A program made the translations under genes and the position numbers. Under the pieces are notes generated by a model. That model searched no databases, had not been told where the DNA came from, and saw only the letters and a list, made by a program, of their open reading frames with translations. A stretch of DNA of 64,000 nucleotides, from contig NZ_FQWO01000011.1 of NCBI RefSeq assembly GCF_900129705.1, forward strand, positions 1 through 64,000, given 5' to 3'. Origin of the DNA: Flavobacterium granuli. GTDB lineage: Bacteria; Bacteroidota; Bacteroidia; Flavobacteriales; Flavobacteriaceae. Shown here piece after piece: positions 56,153 to 64,000 of this stretch. The stretch's first letter is position 1. Each line of letters starts with the position of its first letter.

Positions 56153-57118
56153 ATGAACGAAACAGCAAATACTACAACGCTTCCTGAAGGACATCCTGTT
56201 CAGGTTTATTTTCAGGAAAGAGAGATTATCTACAAACTTTTAGAAGAGTTAGCCGATGCAGATCCTGCTGAGGATATACAGAAATATATTAATATTTTCA
56301 ATCAACTCGATACCATCGAGAAACGATTTGCCCGAAAAGAAAATCAGCTTTTCCCTTTTTTGGAGAAAAAGGATTGGCTGGGGCCTTCACAAGGAATGTG
56401 GTCATTTCATGACAATTTGAGAGAGCAGATCCGACTGATTCGATATTATATCAAGACCTCGAATCCGGAAAAAATAAGCATAAATACGGGTTTCCTGATT
56501 GATGGAATTTATAGATTAATGCATGTTGAAGAAACGGTTTTGTTTCCCAATGCTTTAGAACTGTTGACTGAAACGGATTGGATCGAAATGCGCAAAGGCG
56601 AGGAAGAAATAGGTTGGATGTTACCCCAAGCTCCAGCTCCTTTTCCGAGTGTGGCTTATGTGCATCCGAGTGAAGATTTTACCATTCGAGAAATGCCTTT
56701 TTCATTAGAAAACACTTCGCATTATGACGAAGGGCACATGACAGTGGAACAGGTAAATTTATTGTTCAGAACAATGCCTTTGGACCTTACTTATGTGGAT
56801 GAAAACGACAAAGTTATTTTTTACAATAGGGGAGAAGAACGCGTTTTTCCTAGAAGTGCGGGAATCATTGGACGTGAGGTGAAATTTTGCCATCCGCCAA
56901 AAAGCGTGGGTACGGTTCTGAAAATTCTGGACGAATTTAGAAAAGGAACCAAAAGCGAATCCTCGTTTTGGATTAATTACAAAGAGCGATTGATCTACAT
57001 TCGGTATTTCGCAGTTAGGGATGCCGATATGAACTATAAAGGCGTTATCGAAATGTCTCAGGATATTACCGATATCAAGAAAATTGAAGGCGAAAAACGA
57101 TTACTGGATTGGGAATAA
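56153..57118 (+). CDS. DUF438-type hemerythrin plus PAS protein
   Basis: 321 residues from the ATG at 56153; an ATG 11 codons upstream lies within an inverted repeat and is rejected. The N-terminal half has hemerythrin HHE-like helices (EGHPVQVYFQERE, RKENQLFPFLE, SFHDNLREQIR, HVEETVLFPNALE). The C-terminal part (about 205-315) is a PAS domain (PLDLTYVDENDKVIFYNRGEE, RSAGIIGREVKFCHPP, ISQDITDI-like end). It may sense NO or oxygen. No output domain is present. It sits inside the nor operon, 23 bases upstream of the norE-like gene. Confidence 0.85.
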   Translation: MNETANTTTLPEGHPVQVYFQEREIIYKLLEELADADPAEDIQKYINIFNQLDTIEKRFARKENQLFPFLEKKDWLGPSQGMWSFHDNLREQIRLIRYYIKTSNPEKISINTGFLIDGIYRLMHVEETVLFPNALELLTETDWIEMRKGEEEIGWMLPQAPAPFPSVAYVHPSEDFTIREMPFSLENTSHYDEGHMTVEQVNLLFRTMPLDLTYVDENDKVIFYNRGEERVFPRSAGIIGREVKFCHPPKSVGTVLKILDEFRKGTKSESSFWINYKERLIYIRYFAVRDADMNYKGVIEMSQDITDIKKIEGEKRLLDWE

Positions 57119-57140
57119 ATTAGTTTTAACAAGACACGAC

Positions 57141-57722
57141 ATGAATACATTAAAAATCGATTACAAAAACATCTATTATCCGCCGGGAGGGATTTTGATG
57201 TGGATTATTATTTTCCTGGAACTTATTACATTCGGAATGGCATTGGTCGCTTTTGTTTATTATGGACAGCAAGAACCGGAAGTATTTCACCAATCCCGTT
57301 TGCAACTCAATACCACAATGGGAGCCATTAATACTGTTTTTTTGTTGACCAGTGGTTTTTTTATGGCCACTGCCGTGGATAAATTTAAGGAAAATAACAT
57401 TGCAAAGTCATCCTTTTATTTTAAACTGACAATGCTTGGCGGACTGTTTTTCTTAGTTTTAAAAAGTGTGGAATACTATCATAAAATTGAATCCGGAATC
57501 TCATTGGAAACCAATATGTTCTTCAGTTTTTATTGGATGTTAACCGCTTTTCATCTTATTCATGTCATCATGGGATTGGTCATTTTGATTTGGACTAATT
57601 ACGGTATGACAAAGGAAAATTCAGATACCGCCGTTGAAGATGTCGAAGCTTGTGCTGCTTTCTGGCATATGTGCGATTTGATTTGGTTGTTGTTATTTCC
57701 TGTTCTCTATTTAATTTTTTAA
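57141..57722 (+). CDS. norE: NorE-like cytochrome c oxidase subunit III family protein
   Basis: 193 residues from the ATG at 57141; an upstream TTG would overlap the previous gene. About five membrane segments with the subunit III pattern: YYPPGGILMWIIIFLELITFG, TSGFFMATAVDKF, FHLIHVIMGL and FWHMCDLIWL at the end. In denitrifiers NorE aids NO-reductase function. The next gene encodes the NorF-like partner after three bases. Confidence 0.88.
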   Translation: MNTLKIDYKNIYYPPGGILMWIIIFLELITFGMALVAFVYYGQQEPEVFHQSRLQLNTTMGAINTVFLLTSGFFMATAVDKFKENNIAKSSFYFKLTMLGGLFFLVLKSVEYYHKIESGISLETNMFFSFYWMLTAFHLIHVIMGLVILIWTNYGMTKENSDTAVEDVEACAAFWHMCDLIWLLLFPVLYLIF

Positions 57723-57725
57723 GCA

Positions 57726-57968
57726 ATGAAAAAGTCTTTATTATATAGTTATGGATTCCTAATATTTTTGACCTTAATTACAGCTTTGGTTTCAAATTCA
57801 ATCATAATGTCAACGTTTGCGGTTAGTTTGATTATGTTGTTTTCAGCCGTTAAATTCTTACTGGTGGCTTTTCAATTTATGGAATTAAAAAAAGCCAATT
57901 CTTTTTGGAAAATGAGCCTGAGCCTTATTCTGGGATTGATGATTTTATTGATTATATTTATAGTTTAA
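57726..57968 (+). CDS. norF: NorF-like small membrane protein (COX IV-type)
   Basis: 80 residues and three membrane segments. AVKFLLVAFQFMELKKANSFWK matches the last part of the prokaryotic cytochrome c oxidase subunit IV family, to which NorF belongs (only the block KFLLVAFQFMELK is needed to see this). It is probably the end of the nor operon. Confidence 0.82.
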   Translation: MKKSLLYSYGFLIFLTLITALVSNSIIMSTFAVSLIMLFSAVKFLLVAFQFMELKKANSFWKMSLSLILGLMILLIIFIV

Positions 57969-57992
57969 AATCTTAATTAAAAGTTAAGAAAC

Positions 57993-58006
57993 ATGATTTT
58001 TATCAT
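57993..58006. promoter_or_regulatory. FNR/DNR-like box upstream of nirK
   Basis: ATGATTTTTATCAT is the same ATGAT-N4-ATCAT palindrome as before norC. Its centre is about 43 bases upstream of a start site inferred from the -7 element TATCTTTA at 58029-58036. That distance fits class II CRP/FNR activation (-41.5). Confidence 0.6.
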
Positions 58007-58007
58007 A

Positions 58008-58036
58008 TTAAAGGATGTTTTTATCCTTTATCTTTA
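58008..58036 (+). promoter_or_regulatory. AAAGGA-TCCTTT palindrome and -7 element before nirK
   Basis: TAAAGGAT and ATCCTTTA form a perfect eight-base inverted repeat around GTTTTT at 58009-58030. It copies the norC element. A near-consensus -7 box, TATCTTTA (58029-58036), overlaps its right end, so a bound repressor would block RNA polymerase. The start codon is at 58079. Confidence 0.55.
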
Positions 58037-58078
58037 CACTATAGAAAACCAATATATAAATCTAAAAAGTTTAGGATT

Positions 58079-59560
58079 ATGTTTAAAAATGAAACAAAAA
58101 TAAAAAACATCGCTCTGGCAATGTTTGTAGCGATTGGGTTGTTTTCTTGCGGTAAAAAAGAAGAAAATGACGCTAAAAATTATGAAAATGTAAAAGTTGA
58201 AGGCAAGCAAGTTGCTGAGCTTACCGCGCCTCCTTTTGTTCCAAAACCAGTTGGTAATCGTGCAGCAACCAAATTGGTTGTGCATATGGAAATAAAAGAA
58301 CAGGAAGGAGAAATGGTTGATGGGGTGAAATATACCTATTGGACCTTTGGAGGATCAGTTCCGGGAAGTTTTATCAGAACCAGAGTAGGTGATGAAGTAG
58401 AATTTCACTTGAAAAATCATCCGGACAATAAAATGCCTCACAACATTGATTTACATGCGGTAACTGGACCAGGTGGAGGAGCAACCTCTTCTTTGGTGGC
58501 ACCTGGACACGAAAAAGTATTTAATTTCAAAACATTAAATCCAGGATTGTACGTGTACCATTGTGCTACCGCTCCGGTGGGTATGCACATTGCGAACGGG
58601 ATGTACGGTTTGATTTTGGTGGAGCCAGAAGGAGGTTTACCGCCAGTTGATAAAGAATACTACATTATGCAAGGTGATTTTTACACCAAAGGGAATTACG
58701 GTGAACAAGGTTCACAACCTTTTGATATGAATAAAGCAATCAAAGAACAAGCTGATTATGTGGTTTTCAACGGTAAAGTTGGGGCGGTTACTGGAGAAAA
58801 ATCTCTGACTGCCAAAGTAGGTGAAACAGTTCGTATTTATATGGGTAATGGTGGTCCAAACTTGGTTTCTTCGTTCCACGTAATTGGAGAAATATTTGAC
58901 AAGGTACACATTGAAGGAGGGGATATGATCAACAAAAATGTTCAAACGACTTTGGTTCCTGCCGGTGGTTCAGCGATAGTGGAATTTAAAGTGGATGTTC
59001 CCGGTACTTTTATCTTAGTAGATCACTCGATTTTCAGAGCCTTTAATAAAGGAGCACTTGGAATGCTAAAAGTTGAAGGAGCAGAGAATAAAAAAATACA
59101 TTCTGGAACGATCCAAGAAGGAATTTATTTGCCTGAAGGAGGAACCATACAAAACATGCCAAAAGTAAATGGTGTTGCTAAAAGCGCTGCTCCAAAAACT
59201 CTTGCAGAGCAAATTAAATCAGGAAAAACATTGTATGGAAGGACTTGTTTTGCCTGTCACCAATCAGAAGGACAAGGGGTACCAAATGCTTTTCCTCCAT
59301 TGGCCAAGTCTGATTACTTGAATGCTAATATTGACAGAGCAATTAATGCCGTATTGCATGGATTGAGCGGAGAAGTAACTGTAAATGGCAAAAAATACAA
59401 TAATGTTATGACCAGTCAGAATTTGACCGATGACGAAATAGCAGATGTTTTAACCTATGTTTACAATAGTTGGGGTAATAATAAGACAGTAGTAACGCCA
59501 GCCAAAGTAAAAGCACTTAGAGCAAAACCAGTGGTTAAGACTAAAGATATTCATGAATAA
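58079..59560 (+). CDS. nirK: Copper nitrite reductase with C-terminal cytochrome c domain, lipoprotein
   Basis: 493 residues. Lipobox GLFSCGKK predicts a lipid anchor at the outer or inner membrane. Two cupredoxin domains follow: copper ligands in [30 protein letters not shown] (Cys, His, Met for type 1 copper) and [10 protein letters not shown]-terminal cytochrome c domain has Cys390-Phe-Ala-Cys393-His394, so electrons can pass within one chain. It reduces nitrite to NO. The next gene encodes a near copy of the cytochrome domain. Confidence 0.96.
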   Translation: MFKNETKIKNIALAMFVAIGLFSCGKKEENDAKNYENVKVEGKQVAELTAPPFVPKPVGNRAATKLVVHMEIKEQEGEMVDGVKYTYWTFGGSVPGSFIRTRVGDEVEFHLKNHPDNKMPHNIDLHAVTGPGGGATSSLVAPGHEKVFNFKTLNPGLYVYHCATAPVGMHIANGMYGLILVEPEGGLPPVDKEYYIMQGDFYTKGNYGEQGSQPFDMNKAIKEQADYVVFNGKVGAVTGEKSLTAKVGETVRIYMGNGGPNLVSSFHVIGEIFDKVHIEGGDMINKNVQTTLVPAGGSAIVEFKVDVPGTFILVDHSIFRAFNKGALGMLKVEGAENKKIHSGTIQEGIYLPEGGTIQNMPKVNGVAKSAAPKTLAEQIKSGKTLYGRTCFACHQSEGQGVPNAFPPLAKSDYLNANIDRAINAVLHGLSGEVTVNGKKYNNVMTSQNLTDDEIADVLTYVYNSWGNNKTVVTPAKVKALRAKPVVKTKDIHE

Positions 59561-59590
59561 AAAGAATAATAATTTAAAAACTATAATAAA

Positions 59591-59968
59591 ATGAAAAAGT
59601 ATATTTTTTGCATCGCAATGATGGGATTGGCTTTTCAAGGATACAGCCAAAATGCCACCAAAGGGAAAGGGGTTTATGATAAAGTATGTATAGCCTGTCA
59701 TCAGGCGGCAGGACAAGGAATTCCTGGAGCTTTTCCTCCTTTGGCTAAATCAGATTATTTGAATAAAGATGTGAATCGAGCTATCAAAGGAGTGGTTAAG
59801 GGATTGTCAGGACCAATAACTGTAAATGGTAAAAAATACAGTGGAGCCATGCCCGCACAAGCCTTAAATGATCAGCAAATTGCTGATGCGATGACTTATG
59901 TTTACGGAAGTTGGGGGAATAACAAAACAGTGGTTACACCAGCAATGGTAAAAGCCCAAAGAAAATAA
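59591..59968 (+). CDS. Periplasmic cytochrome c, copy of the NirK cytochrome domain
   Basis: 125 residues. Signal peptide of about 19 residues (ends GYSQ). Heme motif Cys33-Ile-Ala-Cys36-His37. [26 protein letters not shown] and [11 protein letters not shown] closely match the C-terminus of the preceding NirK, which shows a duplication. It may be a mobile electron donor to NirK or to the nitric oxide reductase. Confidence 0.93.
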   Translation: MKKYIFCIAMMGLAFQGYSQNATKGKGVYDKVCIACHQAAGQGIPGAFPPLAKSDYLNKDVNRAIKGVVKGLSGPITVNGKKYSGAMPAQALNDQQIADAMTYVYGSWGNNKTVVTPAMVKAQRK

Positions 59969-59993
59969 TAATTGTAATATCAAGCATTCAGCC

Positions 59994-60800
59994 ATGTTAA
60001 AAACTAAAATAGCCGTGTTTTCATTTCTATTATTAATAGCAACATCGCTGCACGCTCAAGATACTCCAATGGTTTCTATAAAAAGGGGGGCTTATGTCCC
60101 CCTTTATGGAACCACGGATAAAAAACCGGTAGAAATATCAGCTTTTAATATCGATGTGTATCCCGTTACCAATGCACAATATCTTGCTTTTGTTCAAAAG
60201 TATCCGCAGTACAGTCGCTCTAAAATGAAAGGAATATTTGCTGATAAGAGTTATTTGTCACAATGGCAGAGTGATTTTCATTATGGAAAAACCAATTTAG
60301 GCAATGCACCAGTGACTAATGTTTCCTGGTTTGCTGCCAAAAAATATTGCGAATGCCAAGGAAAACGATTGCCCACGATGGATGAATGGGAATATGTAGC
60401 CATGGCCGATGAAAAGCGAATAGACGCCCGTAGTAAAGAAGATTTTAATAAATACATCATGTCCTGGTATGAAAAGCCCAAAACTGATACGAATCCTGTA
60501 GGGCAGACCTTCAAAAATTATTGGGGGGTTTATGATATGCATGGACTCGTTTGGGAATGGACGGCCGATTTCAACAGTATTTTTCTTTCCGGTGAATCCA
60601 GAAAAGATAAGGACACTGATAAGAATCTCTTTTGCGGAAGCGGATCGGTGAATGCTACCGATCTAATGAATTATGCTGCCTTTATGCGTTATGCTTTCCG
60701 AGGAAGTCTTAAAGCCAGATACACCACAAAAAACCTTGGTTTTAGATGTGCTACCGATAAAATACCACAACCCAAATCAATTCAAAAATCAAAGAAATGA
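59994..60800 (+). CDS. nirV: NirV-like formylglycine-generating-enzyme family protein
   Basis: 268 residues with an N-terminal signal peptide ending LHA-Q. SUMF1/FGE-fold features: DVYPVTNAQYLAFV, APVTNVSWFAAKKYC, GKRLPTMDEWEYVA, GVYDMHGLVWEWT and NLGFRCA. NirV proteins of this family are often encoded next to nirK; their role is not settled. The SCO gene overlaps by four bases. Confidence 0.85.
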   Translation: MLKTKIAVFSFLLLIATSLHAQDTPMVSIKRGAYVPLYGTTDKKPVEISAFNIDVYPVTNAQYLAFVQKYPQYSRSKMKGIFADKSYLSQWQSDFHYGKTNLGNAPVTNVSWFAAKKYCECQGKRLPTMDEWEYVAMADEKRIDARSKEDFNKYIMSWYEKPKTDTNPVGQTFKNYWGVYDMHGLVWEWTADFNSIFLSGESRKDKDTDKNLFCGSGSVNATDLMNYAAFMRYAFRGSLKARYTTKNLGFRCATDKIPQPKSIQKSKK

Positions 60801-61441
60801 AACCTATAATTCAAAAATACCAGAAACCAACAATTAAGAATAGAGTAATTAGAAAACTGTTTTTAGGTTTTATGCTACTTCTGTTGTCGTTACAGGGCTG
60901 TATTAAAAAATCAGAGTCAGATCAAAAAGAGAAAGCTATTTCGGATTTATCCATTTACAATCTTCCTTCCAAATGGACCAATCAAAATGGTGAGAATTTA
61001 GAAATGAAAGATTTGAAAGGGCAAGTATTAGTCATGGTCATGATTTATACTTCCTGTAAAGCCGCCTGTCCTAGATTAGTGGCCGATATGCGAAATATTG
61101 AACAGCGCTTGCCGAAAAATATCAAAGACAAAGTCAAACTGGTTTTAGTGAGTATAGACCCTAAAGTGGATACTCCAACACGATTGAAAGCTTTTTCTAT
61201 TGAAAATAAAATGGAAGGAAATCAATGGCTTTTCCTGCGTTCTACTGAAGAAAATACAAGAGAATTTGCCGCAGTTTTGGCGGTCAACTATAAAAAAATA
61301 GCTCCTTTGGATTTCTCGCATTCCAATATCATAAGTGTTTTTAATTCTGACGGTGAATTGACTTACCAGCAGGAAGGTTTGGGAGTAAATTCAGATCAAA
61401 CTATAGAGAAAATCACAGAAGAAGCTGAGAAAATAAACTAG
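60797..61441 (+). CDS. SCO1/SenC family copper chaperone lipoprotein
   Basis: 214 residues. Lipobox SLQGC with Cys35. The thioredoxin-like fold has the copper motif CKAAC (C-x3-C) in YTSCKAACPRL, and the conserved His in DFSHSNII. SCO proteins deliver copper to CuA or other copper sites; here the natural client is NirK (inference). It overlaps the nirV-like gene by four bases. Confidence 0.92.
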   Translation: MKPIIQKYQKPTIKNRVIRKLFLGFMLLLLSLQGCIKKSESDQKEKAISDLSIYNLPSKWTNQNGENLEMKDLKGQVLVMVMIYTSCKAACPRLVADMRNIEQRLPKNIKDKVKLVLVSIDPKVDTPTRLKAFSIENKMEGNQWLFLRSTEENTREFAAVLAVNYKKIAPLDFSHSNIISVFNSDGELTYQQEGLGVNSDQTIEKITEEAEKIN

Positions 61442-61518
61442 GGTAATGGCGAAATTACTCTAATTTAAAGCAACAAAAATGAAGTGGATTTCGATATCAT
61501 ATCATTAAAAAGTATACC

Positions 61519-62781
61519 ATGAAATTAATAAAAAAAATCAGTCTGTCATTGATAGTGATGACTGGCTTAGGAACTTATGCGCAGGAATTTGATGTAAATC
61601 TCCAACTCAGACCCCGTTATGAATACAGAAATGGTTATAAAAGCCCAATATCAAATGCTGAGGACGCGACTTCTTTTATATCCCAGCGTTCCCGCTTGAA
61701 TTTGAACTTCAAACAAGAAAAACTTCAAACAAAGTTGAGCCTGCAAAATATACGTACTTGGGGCGATGTTGCCACAACAGCCACAGCCGATAAAAACGGA
61801 GTTGCTGTTTTTGAGGCTTGGGCTCAATATGATTTTGATACCAATTGGAGCGCACGTTTAGGACGCCAGATAATCTCTTATGATAATCAACGAATCTTTG
61901 GTGAAATTGATTGGGCACAACAGGGGCAAAGTCACGATGCTGCTGTAGTTAGTTTTCATCCAAAGAATCATCAATTGGATTTGGGATTTGCATGGAATGC
62001 GGATAAAGAAAATTTAGTGGTTCCAACTACGGCTTATACCACCAATTATAAATCAATGCAATATGCTTGGTATCATACTCAGTTTAGTAAGTTAAGTATG
62101 AGTTTAGTAGTTTTGAATACGGGCTATGAATATGCAAAGACAGTTACAGATTTAAAAGTCGATTACAAACAGACTTTTGGTACTTATCTTTGGTATAAAG
62201 AAAACAAATGGGATACTAATTTAGGATTGTATGCACAAACCGGAAAAAGTAATGGAAACAAGGTGAGTGCTTGTTATCTGGGGGCTAATTTGGGTTATGC
62301 TCTTACGTCAGCATTTAAAATGGCACTGGGATATGAATTTCTTTCGGGTAAAGATCAAGATGATAATGCAAGTGATATTAAATCATTCAGTCCTCTTTTT
62401 GGGACTAATCACGGATTCAATGGATTTATGGATTATTTCTATGTGGGCAATCACTTGAATAGTGTGGGTTTGCAAGATGCTTATTTGAAACTAAATTATA
62501 CTATTGATAAATGGCAATTGGCTTTGATTCCGCATGTTTTCCATGCTCCTAATAGTGTTTTAGATTCGTTCGGCAATAAAATGAACAGTTATTTAGGCAC
62601 CGAGATTGATTTTACAGTCGGTTATATCGTTCAAAAAGATATCGTCGCTTCGGCGGGCTATTCTCAAATGTTTGCATCATCAACATTAGAAAGAGTAAAA
62701 AATGTTACTAATCCATCAAATAATAATAATTGGGCATGGGTAATGATTTCATTTAATCCAAAACTATTTAGTACAAAATAG
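61519..62781 (+). CDS. Outer-membrane porin (alginate-export-like barrel)
   Basis: 420 residues. Signal peptide of about 20 residues ending TYA-Q. LQLRPRYEYRNGY and SQRSRLNLNF at the N-terminus and RLGRQIISYDNQRIFG are typical of alginate_exp-like barrels in Bacteroidota. In the nir cluster it may allow nitrite or another small ion through the outer membrane (inference). It is 77 bases after the SCO gene. Confidence 0.82.
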   Translation: MKLIKKISLSLIVMTGLGTYAQEFDVNLQLRPRYEYRNGYKSPISNAEDATSFISQRSRLNLNFKQEKLQTKLSLQNIRTWGDVATTATADKNGVAVFEAWAQYDFDTNWSARLGRQIISYDNQRIFGEIDWAQQGQSHDAAVVSFHPKNHQLDLGFAWNADKENLVVPTTAYTTNYKSMQYAWYHTQFSKLSMSLVVLNTGYEYAKTVTDLKVDYKQTFGTYLWYKENKWDTNLGLYAQTGKSNGNKVSACYLGANLGYALTSAFKMALGYEFLSGKDQDDNASDIKSFSPLFGTNHGFNGFMDYFYVGNHLNSVGLQDAYLKLNYTIDKWQLALIPHVFHAPNSVLDSFGNKMNSYLGTEIDFTVGYIVQKDIVASAGYSQMFASSTLERVKNVTNPSNNNNWAWVMISFNPKLFSTK

Positions 62782-63161
62782 ATGTGTTGTCAATTTATAC
62801 AATAGGAATTTCCAAGAAGCTGTTCAATTTTTAGGTTTGTGAATTGGCAGAACTCATCTACTGAAAGCACCAGGCTCAAATACGCATTTGGCGCCCTTTG
62901 TGCCGGAATATCCTGTATGCATTATCCATACACTATCTATATCTATATGGCTAATGAATATAAAAGAGACGCAATGACCTCTTGAAATTCTTCTGATTCA
63001 TTTATCCTTAAACCCATAAGGGATGAATTTAGAGCGGTTTATCTCACAATTTTATATTTTTGGATGTGTTCGATGAATACTATTTCGTTCAACACAGCTT
63101 TACGGCTGGTATTTTTTGGATCAAGTTCAAAAGTTGGGGATTAGGCAACAAGAACTCCAAT
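62782..63161. other. Spacer with unassigned debris
   Basis: About 380 bases with no complete gene. A short frame around 62857-62930 (LLKAPGSNTHLAPFVPEYP) is more GC-rich and could be a gene fragment, but I cannot name a family. No terminator hairpin was found right after the porin gene. Confidence 0.35.
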
Positions 63162-63432
63162 TTAAGATTGGATCATTTTTTCTGTATTGAAAAGAATATT
63201 AAATTTAGTTCCAAGCTTTTTTTTGAGGCGTTGCTTTGATTTTTTTATAGCATCGGGCGTGACTCCAAGTAAATCTGCAATTTCTTGATTATTAAATTCC
63301 AGTTTTTGCAAGAGCAACATTCTTTTGTTTTAATTGGTAATTTCAGGAAAATCTTCTAACAAACGATAGTATTCACACATTCGTTAATAATAAAATAATT
63401 ACAGCGACTAACGGTACTTTATATGTTTTCAT
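63162..63432 (-). pseudogene. Collapsed regulator gene: signal peptide joined to a LuxR-type helix-turn-helix
   Basis: From an ATG at 63432 a signal-peptide-like stretch (MKTYKVPLVAVIILLLTNV) ends at TGA. In another frame from 63380 comes YYRLLEDFPEITN, then an in-frame TAA, then NKRMLLLQKLEFNNQEIADL and LGVTPDAIKKSKQRLKKKLG, a LuxR/sigma-4-like helix-turn-helix ending at TAA (63162). The order of exported N-terminus, missing middle and C-terminal HTH fits Bacteroidota regulators with a periplasmic sensor, from which most of the gene has been deleted. Confidence 0.7.
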
Positions 63433-63480
63433 TTTTTTAATTGTTTTGATATAATTAGATTTTAGTAAAAAGAAATAAAA

Positions 63481-63520
63481 AACACCGCAGTCGTATAAGA
63501 CGGATTGCGGTGTTTTTTTA
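63481..63520. terminator. Intrinsic terminator after the TonB-dependent receptor gene
   Basis: AACACCGCA (63481-63489) pairs with TGCGGTGTT (63506-63514), flanked by A-rich and T-rich runs, so it can act in both directions. On the minus strand it lies about 40 bases past the receptor stop. Confidence 0.85.
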
Positions 63521-63555
63521 TTTAAAATCAGATCTTATTTACTCTTCTTAAAATT

Positions 63556-63999
63556 TTACAACGAATATTTTAACGTAATTCCATAAGTCCTTTGATCAGC
63601 TATTACACCAGCATATTGTCCGGCATTTCCACCAGCAGGCAATAGTTGTTCGTAATAATCTTTGTTTAAAAGGTTGCGTGCCCAGAATTGTACCGAAAAA
63701 CCATCTGTTGCACGGAAACCTATACGAGCATTAAATAGAGCATAACCCTGAACTACTAAATATTTTGAAGCCGAAGGACTTGAAGAGAATTCAGTACGTG
63801 CATAAGAATCAATTCCGAGGAATATTTTTCCTGTATTTCCAAAGAATTTGGCATTATCGGAAAGTTCACCTCCTAAAGAGCCCGCCCATTTTGAAGCACC
63901 TGGTAAAGCAGTTCCGGAAACATCTTTAAAGGATACTGCTGCTCCTGTTTCTTCTAACGGAAGAGGTGCATTTGTAAATTTAACATATTTTCCGTCTGT
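63556..63999 (-). CDS. TonB-dependent receptor, C-terminal part (runs off window)
   Basis: The last 147 codons of an outer-membrane receptor, open at the right edge. Barrel strands are visible: GKIFLGIDSYARTEFSSSPS, YALFNARIGFRATDGFSVQF, WARNLLNKDYYEQLLPAG and the terminal RTYGITLKYSL. NLLNKDYYE and the closing strand are standard for TonB-dependent receptors. Substrate cannot be inferred from this part. Confidence 0.9.
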   Translation of the reverse strand, partial: TDGKYVKFTNAPLPLEETGAAVSFKDVSGTALPGASKWAGSLGGELSDNAKFFGNTGKIFLGIDSYARTEFSSSPSASKYLVVQGYALFNARIGFRATDGFSVQFWARNLLNKDYYEQLLPAGGNAGQYAGVIADQRTYGITLKYSL

Positions 64000-64000
64000 A

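Noticed and set aside
57084..57722. Longer NorE-like protein from a TTG at 57084
   Set aside because: The extra residues are the end of the preceding gene in another frame; the ATG at 57141 directly precedes the conserved YYPPGG start.
1..64000. tRNA, rRNA, CRISPR arrays, integrases and insertion sequences
   Set aside because: No cloverleaf, rRNA stretch, regular spacer array, transposase or flanking terminal repeats were recognised; a tRNAscan and an IS search would settle it.

Overview
The window is AT-rich chromosomal DNA from a Bacteroidota bacterium, most likely a Flavobacterium-like member of the Flavobacteriaceae. The evidence is a SprB-repeat gliding or adhesion surface protein, a TonB-dependent receptor, very AT-rich spacers, few purine-rich ribosome sites, TAnnTTTG-type -7 elements, and gene families typical of flavobacteria. 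No rRNA, tRNA, CRISPR array or intact insertion sequence was seen.

Layout. (1) 1-1895: 5' part of a large SprB-repeat adhesin on the minus strand, followed by gene-poor DNA with one small secreted orphan. (2) 3454-10823: complete urease locus, ureA-ureB-ureC, an outer-membrane protein, ureE-ureF-ureG-ureD, a putative nickel permease and a urea channel. (3) 11034-12260: a triple-RidA fusion. (4) 12442-19334: two AraC regulators around an aromatic-acid MFS symporter, a porin and a DHA2 exporter. (5) 19683-30424: a complete benzoate to catechol to beta-ketoadipate operon, catB-catC-catA-benA-benB-benC-benD-pcaD-pcaIJ(fused)-ArAE-like-pcaF-tetR. (6) 30646-41070: LigB-type dioxygenase, esterase, FUSC protein, OsmC, pirin, LLM oxidoreductase, YceI, FMN reductase, two SDRs and decayed genes including two AraC relics. 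(7) 41363-43848: nadA-nadB. (8) 44116-51011, minus strand: a nine-gene anaerobic/NO-stress unit, ric - nrdD - separate glycyl-radical peptide - nrdG - CopD-like - hemerythrin - lipoprotein - heme-copper-oxidase-like membrane protein - Rrf2 regulator. (9) 51314-62781, plus strand: denitrification block norC-norB-norQ-norD-DUF438-norE-norF, then nirK (fused to cytochrome c)-cytochrome c-nirV-like-SCO-porin. (10) 62782-64000: a collapsed regulator gene and the 3' end of a TonB-dependent receptor.

How the parts work together. Urea enters through the Yut channel and is split by nickel urease. Benzoate is probably taken in by the porin and AAHS symporter and converted to succinyl-CoA and acetyl-CoA by the operon. 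Nitrite is reduced to NO by NirK and to N2O by the cNor complex; no nosZ is in the window. The divergent RIC/NrdDG unit would repair Fe-S damage and supply dNTPs without oxygen.

The most unusual feature is the class III ribonucleotide reductase. The 701-residue NrdD stops after its zinc site, and its glycyl-radical loop is encoded by a separate 55-codon gene just downstream, in the same frame but behind two stop codons. Other noteworthy items are two palindromes shared by the norC and nirK promoters, an operator-like inverted repeat at the catB promoter, the triple RidA protein, and a NorB-like protein that seems to lack most active-site ligands.
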